NCBI GenBank assembly: GCA_030041275.1
Contig: JASHOE010000242.1
Span: 1 to 54,395, forward strand
Origin: Streptosporangiaceae bacterium
GTDB lineage: Bacteria; Actinomycetota; Actinomycetes; Streptosporangiales; Streptosporangiaceae
Reading direction: 5' to 3'
Length of the DNA stretch: 54,395 bases
Made by a program: the position numbers and the translations under genes. Under the pieces are notes generated by a model. The model had not been told where the DNA came from, ran no database searches, and worked only from the letters and a program-made list of their open reading frames with translations. Shown one piece after another: positions 1 to 8,977 of the stretch. The first letter of the stretch is position 1, and each line of letters opens with the position of its first letter.

Positions 1-832
1 TGGCCAGGCTGACGATGATGTCGCTCTGCGTGAAGATGTTGAAGTCCCAGATCACCGACAACAGCAGCAGGACCAGGTAGATCGGCTTGAGCAGCGGGAA
101 GGTAACGCGCCAGTAGACGCGCCACGGACTCGCCCCGTCCACCCTGGCTGCCTCGTTGAGCTCGGCGGGGATCGTCTTCAGGCCGGCGAGCACGGTCACG
201 GCGATGAACGGGAACGCCTGCCAGACCACCAGCACCGCGATCAGGGTATAGGCGGGCAGCGCGCCGGTCGTGGCCCAGTTGTACTGCGCCCAGTCCGTGC
301 TGCCCACGAGCCAGTGCGGCATCCGGGCCAGCGTCCAGTCGACGAGGCCGCCATCCGGACTGAACATCCAGTAGAACAGGACACTTGCCGACACCGGCGG
401 CGTCGCCCAGGCCAGCAGTGCGGCGGTGCTGACGAAGATGGACATCTTCCTGCCGAGCCGGTTGAGCATGAGCCCGACGATCGAGCCGACGACCAGCGTG
501 ACTGGCACCACGACGACCGCGAACAGCACGCTAGTGCGGAGCGACAGCCAGAACAGCGGGTCGTGCAGGGTGGTGGTGAAGTTCGCGAACCCGACCCACT
601 GCGTCGGGAGCGCGCCGGTGATCTGCTGCAGCCCGTAGTTCTGGAACGAGTAGATCGCTACCTGGACGAGGGGCCACAGCAGAACGAGCGCGATGCCGGC
701 GAACGCGGGCAGCAGCAGGAGATAGGGAGCCAGCTTGTGGCGGCGGACGAAGGTGCTGAGACGAACCCGCGCTGGTAGTTGGCCTCGCTGCTGGTCCAGC
801 AGGGCAACGGCCTCCGGCCCGATCTGGGTCAT
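1..832 (-). CDS. Sugar ABC transporter permease, MalF type (3' end cut by window)
   Basis: Inner-membrane permease of a binding-protein-dependent carbohydrate importer. The translation shows an N-terminal cytoplasmic stretch, a first membrane helix (APYLLLLPAFAGIALVLLW), further hydrophobic segments, and near the visible end the EAA loop (EAARVDGASPWRVYWRVTF) that docks the ATPase. About 277 residues are visible; the C-terminus lies beyond base 1. The gene follows the sugar-binding lipoprotein on the same strand after about 100 bp, so the two are probably one operon. Start is ambiguous: ATG at 832 has a GGGGAG box 11 nt upstream, while ATG at 841 and GTG at 844 are in frame but sit almost on that box. 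The substrate cannot be read from sequence. The family is clear. Confidence 0.9.
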   Translation of the reverse strand, partial: MTQIGPEAVALLDQQRGQLPARVRLSTFVRRHKLAPYLLLLPAFAGIALVLLWPLVQVAIYSFQNYGLQQITGALPTQWVGFANFTTTLHDPLFWLSLRTSVLFAVVVVPVTLVVGSIVGLMLNRLGRKMSIFVSTAALLAWATPPVSASVLFYWMFSPDGGLVDWTLARMPHWLVGSTDWAQYNWATTGALPAYTLIAVLVVWQAFPFIAVTVLAGLKTIPAELNEAARVDGASPWRVYWRVTFPLLKPIYLVLLLLSVIWDFNIFTQSDIIVSLA

Positions 833-938
833 CTGTCTCATCACTCCCCTCGGCCGGCGGCTGGTGCCTGCGATTGGCGTGCTGGCCGGCCCGCCCAGGC
901 GAGCCGGCCAGCACTATCGGTGCTGGATCAGTCGGCTG

Positions 939-2294
939 TTACTCGCTGCCGGTGTTCAGCACTGCCGTCAGGTAGGTGTTCGCCTGGCTCACCGTGGTCT
1001 GGAAGTTAGCGCCAGACTCGAGGGCCTTCATCATGTTCGGGATGATGTTGTACTTCGAGGTGTCCGCCGTCCCCCAGTTCGTCGAGTTCAGCGGCGAGAT
1101 CTGGGTGTAGCCGGCCGCCTTGGCGAATCCGGAGAGCAACTGGCTCTTCGAGTACGTCGGGCTCGTCAACTTCGAGCTGAACTCGGGGAAGAAGCCCTGC
1201 GAATTCGCGAACGTGGTCGCGTTCGACACGCTGTCCATGACCGAGATCAGGCTCCAGTCGGCCGTCTTGTACTTGCTGTTGACCCAGACACCGAGGTCAG
1301 ACCCGCCCGAGAAGGCCGGTGCCGGGTTGGGCCCGTTCTCGCTCGGGATCGGGAACGACGCCCACTGCGACTCGTTCTTCGTGCTGACCTGCTCGAGCCG
1401 CGACTCGGCCCACGGCCCGTCGATGTACATGTCGAGCTTGCCGAGCGCGAAGTCCTCCTCTGCGCCACCAGGGCCTGCGGTGCCCGGCGCGCCGATCTCG
1501 GTCTCGCCGATGTAGGTAGGCGACGACACCTTATCGGTCAGCAGCAGGTCGGCGTACTCCTTGATGCCAGCCTCGGACTGCGGCGAGGTCAGCTGCGCGA
1601 CCCACTTGCCGTTCTGCTGCACCGCGACCTGACCGCCGGCGCCCCAGATGAAGCTGGCGATCGCGTCGGTGTCGTCGGTCGGCGCCCCGAGGCCATAGGT
1701 GCCGGGGTTCTTCTGCATCAGGGTCTGAGCGTCGCTGATCAGCTGAGCCCAGGTTGTTGGCGTTGAGGTAATGCCCGCGGCGGCGAACTGGCTCTTGTTG
1801 TACCAGACGCCCCGCACGCCGCCGAACCACGGCACGGCATAGATGTCGCCCTTGACAGTGTCGTTGGCAAGGTTGCCCGGGATGAGCTGCGAGCCGTTGG
1901 ACCAGCCCTTGACGTCAGTGGTGATGTTGGCCAGCGCGCCCTGGGCTGCAAGCCCCGGCGTCTCGGTGTTGCCGATCTCGGTGATGTCCGGCCCGCCCTT
2001 GCCGCTGGTGAGCGCGTTCGTCCAGTCGGTGCCGTTGTCCGTCCACGGGATCCAGTCGACGACGACCTTGGTGTTCTTGTACTGCGGGTTGGCCTTCTTC
2101 CATTCGGCGACGACGCCGTTCATCCAGGTTTCCTGGGACGCGACGGCGCTGCCCATGCGCCAGACGACGAGCTTGCTCGGGATTGGTCCCGATGAGGATG
2201 ATGAGTTGTTGTTGCTGGAGCCACATCCGGCGACGGCTGCTCCGGCGATTACGGCGGCCGCACCGAACACGGCCGCCGATCTCGTGAAAGTCAC
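939..2294 (-). CDS. Extracellular sugar-binding lipoprotein (SBP family 1)
   Basis: Solute-binding lipoprotein that delivers a sugar to the ABC permease encoded next to it. The 451-aa product begins with a type II signal peptide: basic start, hydrophobic run and lipobox VAGC at about residues 21-24, then a Ser/Asn-rich linker. The rest resembles MalE-like SBP_bac_1 proteins, with aromatic ligand-site-like segments (PWFGGVRGVWYN, GPWAESRLE). The start is GTG at 2294, with GGGAG 8 nt upstream. It is the first gene of the importer operon and is divergent from a ROK regulator, a typical arrangement for local control. No ATPase is in the window; such importers often share one ATPase encoded elsewhere. 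Ligand unknown. Confidence 0.93.
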   Translation of the reverse strand: MTFTRSAAVFGAAAVIAGAAVAGCGSSNNNSSSSSGPIPSKLVVWRMGSAVASQETWMNGVVAEWKKANPQYKNTKVVVDWIPWTDNGTDWTNALTSGKGGPDITEIGNTETPGLAAQGALANITTDVKGWSNGSQLIPGNLANDTVKGDIYAVPWFGGVRGVWYNKSQFAAAGITSTPTTWAQLISDAQTLMQKNPGTYGLGAPTDDTDAIASFIWGAGGQVAVQQNGKWVAQLTSPQSEAGIKEYADLLLTDKVSSPTYIGETEIGAPGTAGPGGAEEDFALGKLDMYIDGPWAESRLEQVSTKNESQWASFPIPSENGPNPAPAFSGGSDLGVWVNSKYKTADWSLISVMDSVSNATTFANSQGFFPEFSSKLTSPTYSKSQLLSGFAKAAGYTQISPLNSTNWGTADTSKYNIIPNMMKALESGANFQTTVSQANTYLTAVLNTGSE

Positions 2295-2477
2295 TGACCG
2301 ATCTCCCTTCCCGGTGTGAGACGGAACTGACGTCCTCCGGGCGGACGTCTCCGGCCGGGCTATGGCCTGGCGGCCGGCACCTACGGTAAGTGCCGGACAT
2401 GAGTAGTCCGACCCCTATCGTGGGGTTGATGCCTGCCCGGGACCGAGCCCTGACGTGTTGCTTGCGCAGAAACTAAC

Positions 2478-2490
2478 AGGAAACTTTCCT
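2478..2490. promoter_or_regulatory. Candidate ROK operator, palindrome AGGAAACTTTCCT
   Basis: Perfect 6+1+6 palindrome (AGGAAA-C-TTTCCT) in the 342-bp divergent region between the sugar-binding protein gene and the ROK regulator, in a local AT-rich patch. ROK-family repressors of actinobacteria are known to bind palindromes of this A/T-centred kind; assignment to this ROK protein is inference from position. No other gene lies in 2295-2636. Confidence 0.6.
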
Positions 2491-2636
2491 ATAAGATAGA
2501 CTCCGTTGCCAGATTGAGACAGTTGCTGGACCGAGCCGCGATCAAGACCGGCGGCGCGCCGGGCTGACAAGCCAAGCGCGAGCAGGCCGCCGGACCATAC
2601 AGTCGGGTTCAGTCGGCGCCGGATGAGGGGTGGGGA

Positions 2637-3830
2637 ATGCAGCGACGGCCGGGAACGCCGAGCCTCTTGCGCGAACTGAACGACCGGTCCGCGCTCGAGC
2701 TGCTGCTTGCCGGTGGCCCGATGACGAGGGCTCAGCTTGGTGAGCACACCGGCCTTTCCAAGGTGACGGCGTCGCAGCTGCTGTCCAGGCTGGAGGAGCG
2801 CGGCATCGTGGCGGTGGCGGGGGAGCTAGCTGGCGGCCGTGGGCCCAACGCAGCCCTGTACGCCGTCGTTCCGTCGACCGCGTACGTGGCTGGCCTGCAT
2901 GTCGATCAAGGCGAGATCAGCGCGAGCGTGGCTGATATCACCGGGACCGTCGTGACCCGCATCTCGGTCAACCCGAGCGGCGCGGAGGACCCGGTCGGCC
3001 TGGTCCGCGGCGCGGTTGTGGCCGCGTGCGCCGAGGCGGGGGTTCCGCCAGAGTCGCTGCGGGCGTTCGTGATCGGCACCCCCGGCGTACTCGACCCGCG
3101 CACGGGCGATCCACGGCTTGCGGTCAACCTGCCGGCGTGGCACGAGGGCGTGCTGGACGCGCTGCGCAACGACCTGAACCGGCCGGTGACGCTGGAGAAC
3201 GACGTCAATCTGGCTGCGATGGCCGAGCGAGCCGTCGGCGCGGCCACCGGACTGGACGACTTCGTGCTGGTCTGGCTCGGGGTAGGAGTCGGCCTGGCGA
3301 CGATGCTCGGCGGCAGGCTGCATCGGGGCGCAGGCGGCGCGGCGGGCGAAATCGGGTACCTGCCGGTGGCTGGTGTCCCGCTGCCACAGGACCGGGACAT
3401 CACGCATCCCGACACCGGGGCGTTCCAGCGGCTGGTCGGCGCGCATGCGCTGGTGGCGCTGGCAGCCGATTACGGCTTCCGCGAACGGGCGGCGGCCAAG
3501 GCAGTGGGCGCGGCAGTGCGGGCCGCCGCACGCGGTGAGCAGCGAGGTGCCGCCTTCCTTGCCGAGCTCGCCGAGCGCGTCGCGAGGGGTGTAGCGGCAG
3601 TCTCGGTGGTGCTCGATCCCGGCCTGGTCGTGCTCGGTGGCGACGTCGGCCTCGCGGGCGGGGCCGAGCTGGCTAGCCGGGTAGCGGTCGAGGTCACAAG
3701 GATTAGCCCGGCCGGGCCGGCCGTGGTGCCGACCGCCGTCGACGGCGCGCCCGTGCTGCGCGGCGCGATCCTTGCAGCCGTTGACCAGGCCAGGGCGGAA
3801 CTGCTCGCCTCGATCGCCGATCCGGCCTGA
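2637..3830 (+). CDS. ROK family transcriptional regulator
   Basis: Probable sugar-responsive repressor. Of 397 residues, about 1-75 form a winged helix (MTRAQLGEHTGLSKVTASQLLSRL as recognition segment), followed by the ROK sugar-kinase-like fold: an N-terminal DxG-like strand, the ENDVNLAAMAE segment, a glycine-rich HRGAGGAAGEIG stretch and a C-terminal VVLGGDVG. The usual ROK zinc-binding CxCG(x)xGC cluster is not seen (VPLPQDRDITHP occupies that area), so the metal site may be missing. The ATG start has a GGGG-rich box before it. It is divergent from the sugar ABC importer and probably regulates it. It is also conceivably a kinase, but the HTH argues for a regulator. Confidence 0.9.
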   Translation: MQRRPGTPSLLRELNDRSALELLLAGGPMTRAQLGEHTGLSKVTASQLLSRLEERGIVAVAGELAGGRGPNAALYAVVPSTAYVAGLHVDQGEISASVADITGTVVTRISVNPSGAEDPVGLVRGAVVAACAEAGVPPESLRAFVIGTPGVLDPRTGDPRLAVNLPAWHEGVLDALRNDLNRPVTLENDVNLAAMAERAVGAATGLDDFVLVWLGVGVGLATMLGGRLHRGAGGAAGEIGYLPVAGVPLPQDRDITHPDTGAFQRLVGAHALVALAADYGFRERAAAKAVGAAVRAAARGEQRGAAFLAELAERVARGVAAVSVVLDPGLVVLGGDVGLAGGAELASRVAVEVTRISPAGPAVVPTAVDGAPVLRGAILAAVDQARAELLASIADPA

Positions 3831-4177
3831 GTTCTCGTTTCCGCCGAATCGACGCCGTCACGCCTGGCATGACGGGCTCGGAGTGGTCCCGAGCCGACAT
3901 CCTGCGCGACTTCAAGGTGCCTGCGGATAGGCGCGCGCCCGGACCGGGTTAGCCGCCGGTCGCCCGCTGTTCGTAGTAGGTGGTCATTCACTCACCCGTC
4001 GCGAGAGCCTGAACGCCTCCGAACCGGCCCGGCTTATCGAGGATTGGCACTGCCGCCGCGGCACGGCCACTTCGCCGCGCTATCCCTCGGCCGAAGCGTC
4101 CCCTCGGCTCGGACGCCGAGAGGCTGTCCTGGCGCTGTTATCGTGTCCGCGTCCCGAGACACCAGGGAAGTGCTGAC
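3831..4177. other. Intergenic, no gene seen
   Basis: About 347 bp between the ROK gene and the oxidoreductase. I find no reading frame with a credible start, ribosome site and protein-like composition, and no clear repeat or hairpin. It presumably holds the promoter of the downstream gene. Confidence 0.5.
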
Positions 4178-5038
4178 ATGGTCCTGTTCCGGCGCGGCAT
4201 TCACTTCGGCTCGTACGGCAGCGTGGATGACGGCACCGCCGTGTTCGACCGGCTGCTCCAGGCCGTTGAGGCGGCTGAGCAGGCCGGTTTCGACGCGGTG
4301 TCGGTGCCCGATCATCTCCAGCAGAACGCGGTCGGGGGCGGCCCGGCGTCGCCCATGTTCGAGGCCTACACCGTGCTCGGTGCGCTGGCTATGCGAACCA
4401 CCTCAGCGCGCCTGCTGGCGCTCGTGAGCCCCGTGACGCTGCGTAATCCGGCGCTGCTCGCAAAAGCGGTAACCACCCTTGACGTGCTGTCGGGCGGGCG
4501 TGCGGTGCTCGGCATTGGCGCCGGCTGGGACGTGTCGGAGCACGAAGCATACGGGTTCGAGTTTCCGAGTGTCGGCGAGCGCATGGACCGCCTTGGCGAG
4601 GCGCTGCAGATCTGCCGTGCGCTGTTCGGCACCGAACCGGCGTCGGTCACCGGCGCGCACTATGCCGTCCGCGTAGCGCCAAACTCGCCGCATCCGCTCG
4701 CCGGTTCGATCCCCGTCCTGGTGGCCGGCGGCGGGGAGCGCCGCACCCTGGCCCTCGCGGCGCGGTACGGCGATGCGTGCAACGTCGCCGGCGACGCCGC
4801 CACCGTTCGCCACAAGTTCGACGTGCTTGAGCGGCATTGCGAGCGGCTGGACCGCGATCCGGCCGAGATCACGAAGACCGTCTTCGTGCCCGTGCCCGAC
4901 GACCTGAGGGAGTTCGCGGCGCGGCTGCAGGCGCACGCCGACGCCGGGGCAGACGGAGCGGTCGCGCTGTGGTCGACGGAGAAGACCGAGAAGGTTCCGG
5001 CGCTCGGCCAGATTCTGGCCGACGTTTTCCCTGGCTGA
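4178..5038 (+). CDS. Luciferase-like monooxygenase (LLM class), probably F420-dependent
   Basis: Flavin- or F420-dependent oxidoreductase of 286 residues with a TIM-barrel-type LLM fold: N-terminal strand FGSYGSVDDG, the segment EAAEQAGFDAVSVPDHL, LALVSPVTLRNPALLAKAVTTLD, and the phosphate-binding-like LGIGAGWDVSEHEAYG typical of the actinobacterial F420 group. The ATG start has GGGAAG 7 nt upstream. It stands alone on the plus strand, convergent with the VOC pair. F420 rather than FMN as cofactor is inferred from family resemblance; the substrate is unknown. Confidence 0.85.
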   Translation: MVLFRRGIHFGSYGSVDDGTAVFDRLLQAVEAAEQAGFDAVSVPDHLQQNAVGGGPASPMFEAYTVLGALAMRTTSARLLALVSPVTLRNPALLAKAVTTLDVLSGGRAVLGIGAGWDVSEHEAYGFEFPSVGERMDRLGEALQICRALFGTEPASVTGAHYAVRVAPNSPHPLAGSIPVLVAGGGERRTLALAARYGDACNVAGDAATVRHKFDVLERHCERLDRDPAEITKTVFVPVPDDLREFAARLQAHADAGADGAVALWSTEKTEKVPALGQILADVFPG

Positions 5039-5247
5039 CCGCGCGCCGTCGACGTCCGGTCCGGTCGTGGATGCCGGTTTGGTGCTGCTGGGGGTGCACC
5101 GGATGGGCATCCATGCCTTCTTGTGGTGCCTGTTTGCCAGAGCTCGGCCCGGAGGCTGACCCGCCGCTCCGCAGATTTTCGGGGCGGCGCACCACGCGCG
5201 GCGCGGCACGGCACAGGTCGGGTCGGGCCGGGCCCGGTCGAGGCGTG

Positions 5248-5640
5248 TCAGTCGGTCTGTGCTTGCTCCTCGAGGTGTACTTCCATCCCGTTCGGGGAGT
5301 GCACCTTGACGACTCGGTAGGTCCAGTTCTCTCGTGGCCGCTCCGTGACCACTTCGAAGGCCAGCCTCAACCGCTCGCACACTGCGATCGCCGCGTCCGC
5401 GTCGCGCACGCCGAGCTGCCAGGTCACAGTCGACCCGGCGGAGTTGGCGCCGGGGCGACGACTGAGGCCGAACTCCACGGCCGCATTGCCTACCGCGATA
5501 AAGCCCGGATACTCGGGGCCCTCGTACGTCGTCCGCAGGCCCAGTTGCTCATAGAAGCGCCGCTCGGCGTCTGGATCCTCCACATGCAGGATCGGCAGGA
5601 TCTTCGTGATCAGATCGGGCGTCTCACTAGTCGCAGGCAA
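5248..5640 (-). CDS. VOC family protein (glyoxalase/bleomycin-resistance fold)
   Basis: Small 130-aa single-domain vicinal-oxygen-chelate protein: N-terminal ITKILPILHVEDPDAERRFYEQLG, central GFIAVGNAAVEFGL, and C-terminal VKVHSPNGMEVHLEE with the usual terminal Glu metal ligand. The start is TTG at 5640, one base after the TGA of the preceding gene (5642-5644), with GGGG just upstream, so translation is probably coupled to that gene. No earlier ATG/GTG is usable. Members include glyoxalases, dioxygenases and antibiotic-binding proteins; the specific reaction cannot be told. Confidence 0.85.
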   Translation of the reverse strand: MPATSETPDLITKILPILHVEDPDAERRFYEQLGLRTTYEGPEYPGFIAVGNAAVEFGLSRRPGANSAGSTVTWQLGVRDADAAIAVCERLRLAFEVVTERPRENWTYRVVKVHSPNGMEVHLEEQAQTD

Positions 5641-5641
5641 G

Positions 5642-6289
5642 TCAGCCCCAGATCGCTAGGTCGCACTCGTTGCCCTCGGGGTCGGCGAGGGTCCACCAGC
5701 CAGGCGCGTGGGCGTCGCTGACGATACTGCCGCCAGCGGCCAGCGCGGCGGCGATACGCGCCTGCACCTGGTCGTCCGGCAGGTAGATGTCGATGTGAAT
5801 ACGGTTGCGCTGCGGCCGCTCGGTGTCCATCTGCTGGAACCAGAACGGCGGCCCGACGCGATGGACGTCCAGGAGGTCGGCGTCCGCGACTTCCGGGTAG
5901 CCAAGCACAGCGTGCCAGAACGGGCGCACCCTGGCGATGTCGAGCGCGTCGATTGCGACCTGGACGTGCTGCACCGCCGCGGGGTCCGCGGTTGCCTGGA
6001 GGCGCCGCGCCGCCTCGGAGATCTGCCGGGCCATGAGGACGTGGCGGTCGGTGAGGCCGTACGTTCCAGCGGTGAACAGCCGCACGGTTACACCCTCGGC
6101 GCGCACATCGACGTCGGGATCCTGGCCCGCAATCGCGGCTACCTCGCCGATCGCCTGGACCAGTGTCAGGCTTGCCTGATACGAGCCGGTCGCGAAGTAC
6201 GCGCAGGCGAGGCCGCCGCCCCACAGCACCCGCCAGTCCTCGACGCCACCTGACTCGCCGAACTGTGCGGCACTCAGGCGCTCGGTCAT
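5642..6289 (-). CDS. Degenerate pterin-4a-carbinolamine dehydratase domain fused to a VOC domain
   Basis: A 215-aa two-domain protein. Residues about 5-100 follow the pterin carbinolamine dehydratase (PCD) pattern (DWRVLWGG, LTLVQAIGEVAAIAG, VDVRAEGVTVRLFT, GLTDRHVLMARQISEAARRL). Residues about 108-215 are a Glyoxalase_6-type VOC domain (VQVAIDALDIARVRPFWHAVLG, FQQMD, IHIDIYLP, NECDLAIWG). The conserved catalytic HHPD of PCD enzymes is replaced by GQDPD, so dehydratase activity is doubtful. The ATG at 6289 was chosen; the frame stays open further upstream, but that part is antisense to galT. Co-transcribed with the small VOC gene (1-nt gap). Confidence 0.85.
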   Translation of the reverse strand: MTERLSAAQFGESGGVEDWRVLWGGGLACAYFATGSYQASLTLVQAIGEVAAIAGQDPDVDVRAEGVTVRLFTAGTYGLTDRHVLMARQISEAARRLQATADPAAVQHVQVAIDALDIARVRPFWHAVLGYPEVADADLLDVHRVGPPFWFQQMDTERPQRNRIHIDIYLPDDQVQARIAAALAAGGSIVSDAHAPGWWTLADPEGNECDLAIWG

Positions 6290-6418
6290 GGCCGCTCCGG
6301 CGCGGTGAATGTCGTCGTGGTCATTCCGCCACGGTAGACCCCCTACGCGAACGCCGTGCGGGGTGTGTCGCCGAGCCGGGCTGTCGGGCCCACCGACGGC
6401 CCGGCATGATGCTGCCTT

Positions 6419-7600
6419 GTGGCCCCGGCTCTCGACGTGCGCAAGACGACGACCCGGCTGTCGGACGGCCGCGAGCTCATCTACTTCGACGCGAACACCC
6501 AGCCCGGCCGCGAGGGGCCTGGCCGGGACGCGCCCGACCGCACCGCGCCCGGCCGGGACCTGCCCGACAACACGGCGCCCGACCGCACCGCGCTTGGCCG
6601 GGGCGCGCCCGACCGCCGTCGGCTGCCGTCGGCCGAGGCCGACTGTGGCTTGCGTTATGACCCGCTGCTGGCTGCCTGGGTCATGTACTCGGCACACCGG
6701 CAGGACCGCAGCTATCTGCCGGCCGCGGCAGAATGCCCGTTGTGCCCTTCTGCGGTCGGCCGGCAGACGGAGATACCGGCGAGTGACTACGAGGTCGTGG
6801 TCTTCCAGAACCGCTACCCAGCGCTGGCCGACGCGGCCGCCAGCGGTGGCGAGACCCGAGGGTTGCTCGGTTCGCGCGCCGCGGCGGGCCGCTGCGAGGT
6901 CATCTGCTTCACCGGCGAGCACGACGCGTCGTTCGCTGATCTGAGCCCCCAGCGGGTGCGTCTTGTGACCGAGGCACTCATTGACCGGACCGCGGAGCTG
7001 AGCGCTCTGCGCGGCGTGGCGCAGGTGTTCTGCTTCGAAAATCGGGGCCGGGAGATCGGGGTGACGCAGCCGCACCCGCATGGACAGATCTACGCTTACC
7101 CGTTCGTGACGCCGCGGACCGACCGGATGCTGCGCTCGGTCCGGGCCTACACGCGGCGGACTGGCCGAAATCTGTTTGATGACGTGGTCGCCGCTGAGCG
7201 CGCGGCCGGTGCGCGGCTCGTCCGCACCGGCCGGCATTGGGTCGCGTTCGTCCCGCACGCCGCGCGCTGGCCGTACGAGCTGCACTGCTATCCGATTCGG
7301 CGGGTGCCCGATCTGGCCAGCCTGCTGCCGGCCGAGCGGGCGGAACTGGCTGACTTCCAGCTCGACCTGCTCGGCCGGTTCAGCCGGCTCTTCGCCGGAC
7401 CCGCGCCGTACGTGTGGGGCTGGCACCAGGCGCCTGCGCGGGTCGGTCGCGACGCTCTCGCGCTGCACCTGGAACTCTTCACGCCGCGCCGCAGCGATGA
7501 CAAGCTCAAGTACCTGGCCGGATCGGAGTCCGGGATGGACGCATTCGCCAACGACATCGTGCCTGAGCAGGCCGCAGAGCGGCTGCGGCGGCTGGGCTGA
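6419..7600 (+). CDS. galT: Galactose-1-phosphate uridylyltransferase
   Basis: Leloir-pathway enzyme moving UMP from UDP-glucose to galactose-1-phosphate. The 393-aa product carries the catalytic HPHPHGQ motif (GVTQPHPHGQIYAYPF), a zinc-type CPLCPS motif, the FENRG segment and the C-terminal HLELFTP region. The start is GTG at 6419; GTG at 6437 is an in-frame alternative close to the conserved TTRLSDGRELIYFD start. Residues about 30-69 are an unusual run of Pro/Arg/Asp-rich 5-residue repeats. galK follows 106 nt downstream on the same strand. No galE in the window. Confidence 0.95.
   Translation: MAPALDVRKTTTRLSDGRELIYFDANTQPGREGPGRDAPDRTAPGRDLPDNTAPDRTALGRGAPDRRRLPSAEADCGLRYDPLLAAWVMYSAHRQDRSYLPAAAECPLCPSAVGRQTEIPASDYEVVVFQNRYPALADAAASGGETRGLLGSRAAAGRCEVICFTGEHDASFADLSPQRVRLVTEALIDRTAELSALRGVAQVFCFENRGREIGVTQPHPHGQIYAYPFVTPRTDRMLRSVRAYTRRTGRNLFDDVVAAERAAGARLVRTGRHWVAFVPHAARWPYELHCYPIRRVPDLASLLPAERAELADFQLDLLGRFSRLFAGPAPYVWGWHQAPARVGRDALALHLELFTPRRSDDKLKYLAGSESGMDAFANDIVPEQAAERLRRLG
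6506..6625 (+). repeat. Eight degenerate 15-bp repeats inside galT
   Basis: In-frame 15-bp units encode GREGP, GRDAP, DRTAP, GRDLP, DNTAP, DRTAL, GRGAP and DRRRL. They lie between the first strand of GalT and the conserved core and are probably a disordered linker. The block looks like expansion by slippage followed by drift. Confidence 0.75.
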
Positions 7601-7706
7601 TGGCGGAGGTGACCGACGGAGTGGCTGCGGCGGGCGCGATAAGGGAACGGGCTGTGCACTGGTCCCTGCCGTTCGTCTGCTGCCGACACCGGGCGGGCGG
7701 CACCAG

Positions 7707-8861
7707 ATGAGCGCCGAGGTCGCGGATCGGGCAGTGGGCGCCTACCGGGCGCGGTTTGGAGCCGAGCCGGACGGCGTCTGGTTCGCGCCCGGCCGGGTCA
7801 ATCTCATCGGTGAGCACACTGACTACACCGGTGGCTTTGTGCTTCCCTTTGCCCTCGAAGCCGGCGTCGTGGTCGCCGCTGGCCGGGCATCGGGCGAGGC
7901 GATCACCGTCTGGTCGGGCCAGGACAGCGGCGCGCCGCGTGGCGTGGCGGTGGACGCGCTCGCGCCCGGACTGGTGAGCGGCTGGGCCGCTTACCCGCTC
8001 GGCGTCGCGTGGTCGCTGCGTGAGGCGGGCTACCGGCCAGCGGGCACTCGGCTGGTGGTCGACGCCGACCTGGCGATGGGCGCCGGGCTGTCCTCGTCGG
8101 CCGCGCTGGAGTGCGCCACGGCGCTGGCGCTGTCCGACGTGGCCGGCCTGGCGGTGCCACGGCCTGAGCTCGCCGCGCTGGCAAGCGGGGCGGAGAACGA
8201 GTTCGTGGGCGCGCCTACCGGGATCATGGACCAGTCCGCAGCGCTGTTGTGCCAGGCCGGCCACGCGCTGCTGCTCGACTGCCGCAGCGGCGCGACTGAG
8301 GATGTGCCGCTGGATCCGGGTGCCGCAGGCCTGCAGTTGCTAGTTGTCGACACGGGCACCCGGCATGTGCTGACCGACGGGAGGTACGCACAGCGACGCC
8401 GGGCTTGCGAGGAAGCTGCCCGCACGCTCCGCGTCGGCTCGCTGCGAGACCTGACCGACCGCCCTGACGACGTCGGTGGCCTCGCCGACCCGGAACTGCG
8501 GCGGCGGGCGCGGCATGTCGTCACCGAGAACAAGCGCGTCCTCGCGACGGCGGCGCTACTACGCCGCGGTGCGCTCGCCGACGTGGGTCCGCTGCTGACG
8601 GCCTCGCACGCGTCCCTCCGTGACGACTTCGACGTCTCCTGGCCGCAGGCCGACGTGGTCGTTGAGTCGGCTCTGTCGGCCGGCGCCGTGGGGGCGCGGA
8701 TGATGGGCGGCGGCTTCGGCGGATCGGCGCTGGTTCTGGCGCGCGGCGACCTGGCCAGCGACGTCGAGGCCGCCATCGCGGCCGCGTATGCGGAGCGGCG
8801 GTGGCAGGCGCCCGCGGTCACCGTGGCCGTGCCGTCCGGCAGCGCGCGCCGACTGCGCTGA
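7707..8861 (+). CDS. galK: Galactokinase
   Basis: ATP-dependent phosphorylation of galactose at C1, a GHMP kinase of 384 aa (family about 380-400). The galactokinase signature APGRVNLIGEHTDYTGGFVLP lies near residue 25, the ATP-binding GAGLSSSAALE in the first third, and the C-terminal GARMMGGGFGGSAL motif is intact. The ATG at 7707 has only a weak GGGCGGGCGG box; no in-frame earlier start fits. It probably acts with galT just upstream to convert galactose to galactose-1-phosphate and then UDP-galactose/glucose-1-phosphate. Confidence 0.95.
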   Translation: MSAEVADRAVGAYRARFGAEPDGVWFAPGRVNLIGEHTDYTGGFVLPFALEAGVVVAAGRASGEAITVWSGQDSGAPRGVAVDALAPGLVSGWAAYPLGVAWSLREAGYRPAGTRLVVDADLAMGAGLSSSAALECATALALSDVAGLAVPRPELAALASGAENEFVGAPTGIMDQSAALLCQAGHALLLDCRSGATEDVPLDPGAAGLQLLVVDTGTRHVLTDGRYAQRRRACEEAARTLRVGSLRDLTDRPDDVGGLADPELRRRARHVVTENKRVLATAALLRRGALADVGPLLTASHASLRDDFDVSWPQADVVVESALSAGAVGARMMGGGFGGSALVLARGDLASDVEAAIAAAYAERRWQAPAVTVAVPSGSARRLR

Positions 8862-8977
8862 CCACCATGCCCAGCTCTTCGGGGCCGTGGCCAGGCGAGC
8901 GAGTGCCCCGGTGGCGTCGGCACGGAATTTCGTCATGCCGGTTGCACCGCCTTCGCCGGCTAGGCAAGAGTCCAGTC

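Noticed and set aside
5642..7468. A 608-codon frame on the minus strand through the VOC region
   Set aside because: Its first 390 or so codons are antisense to galT and Arg/Pro-rich; the real gene begins at ATG 6289.
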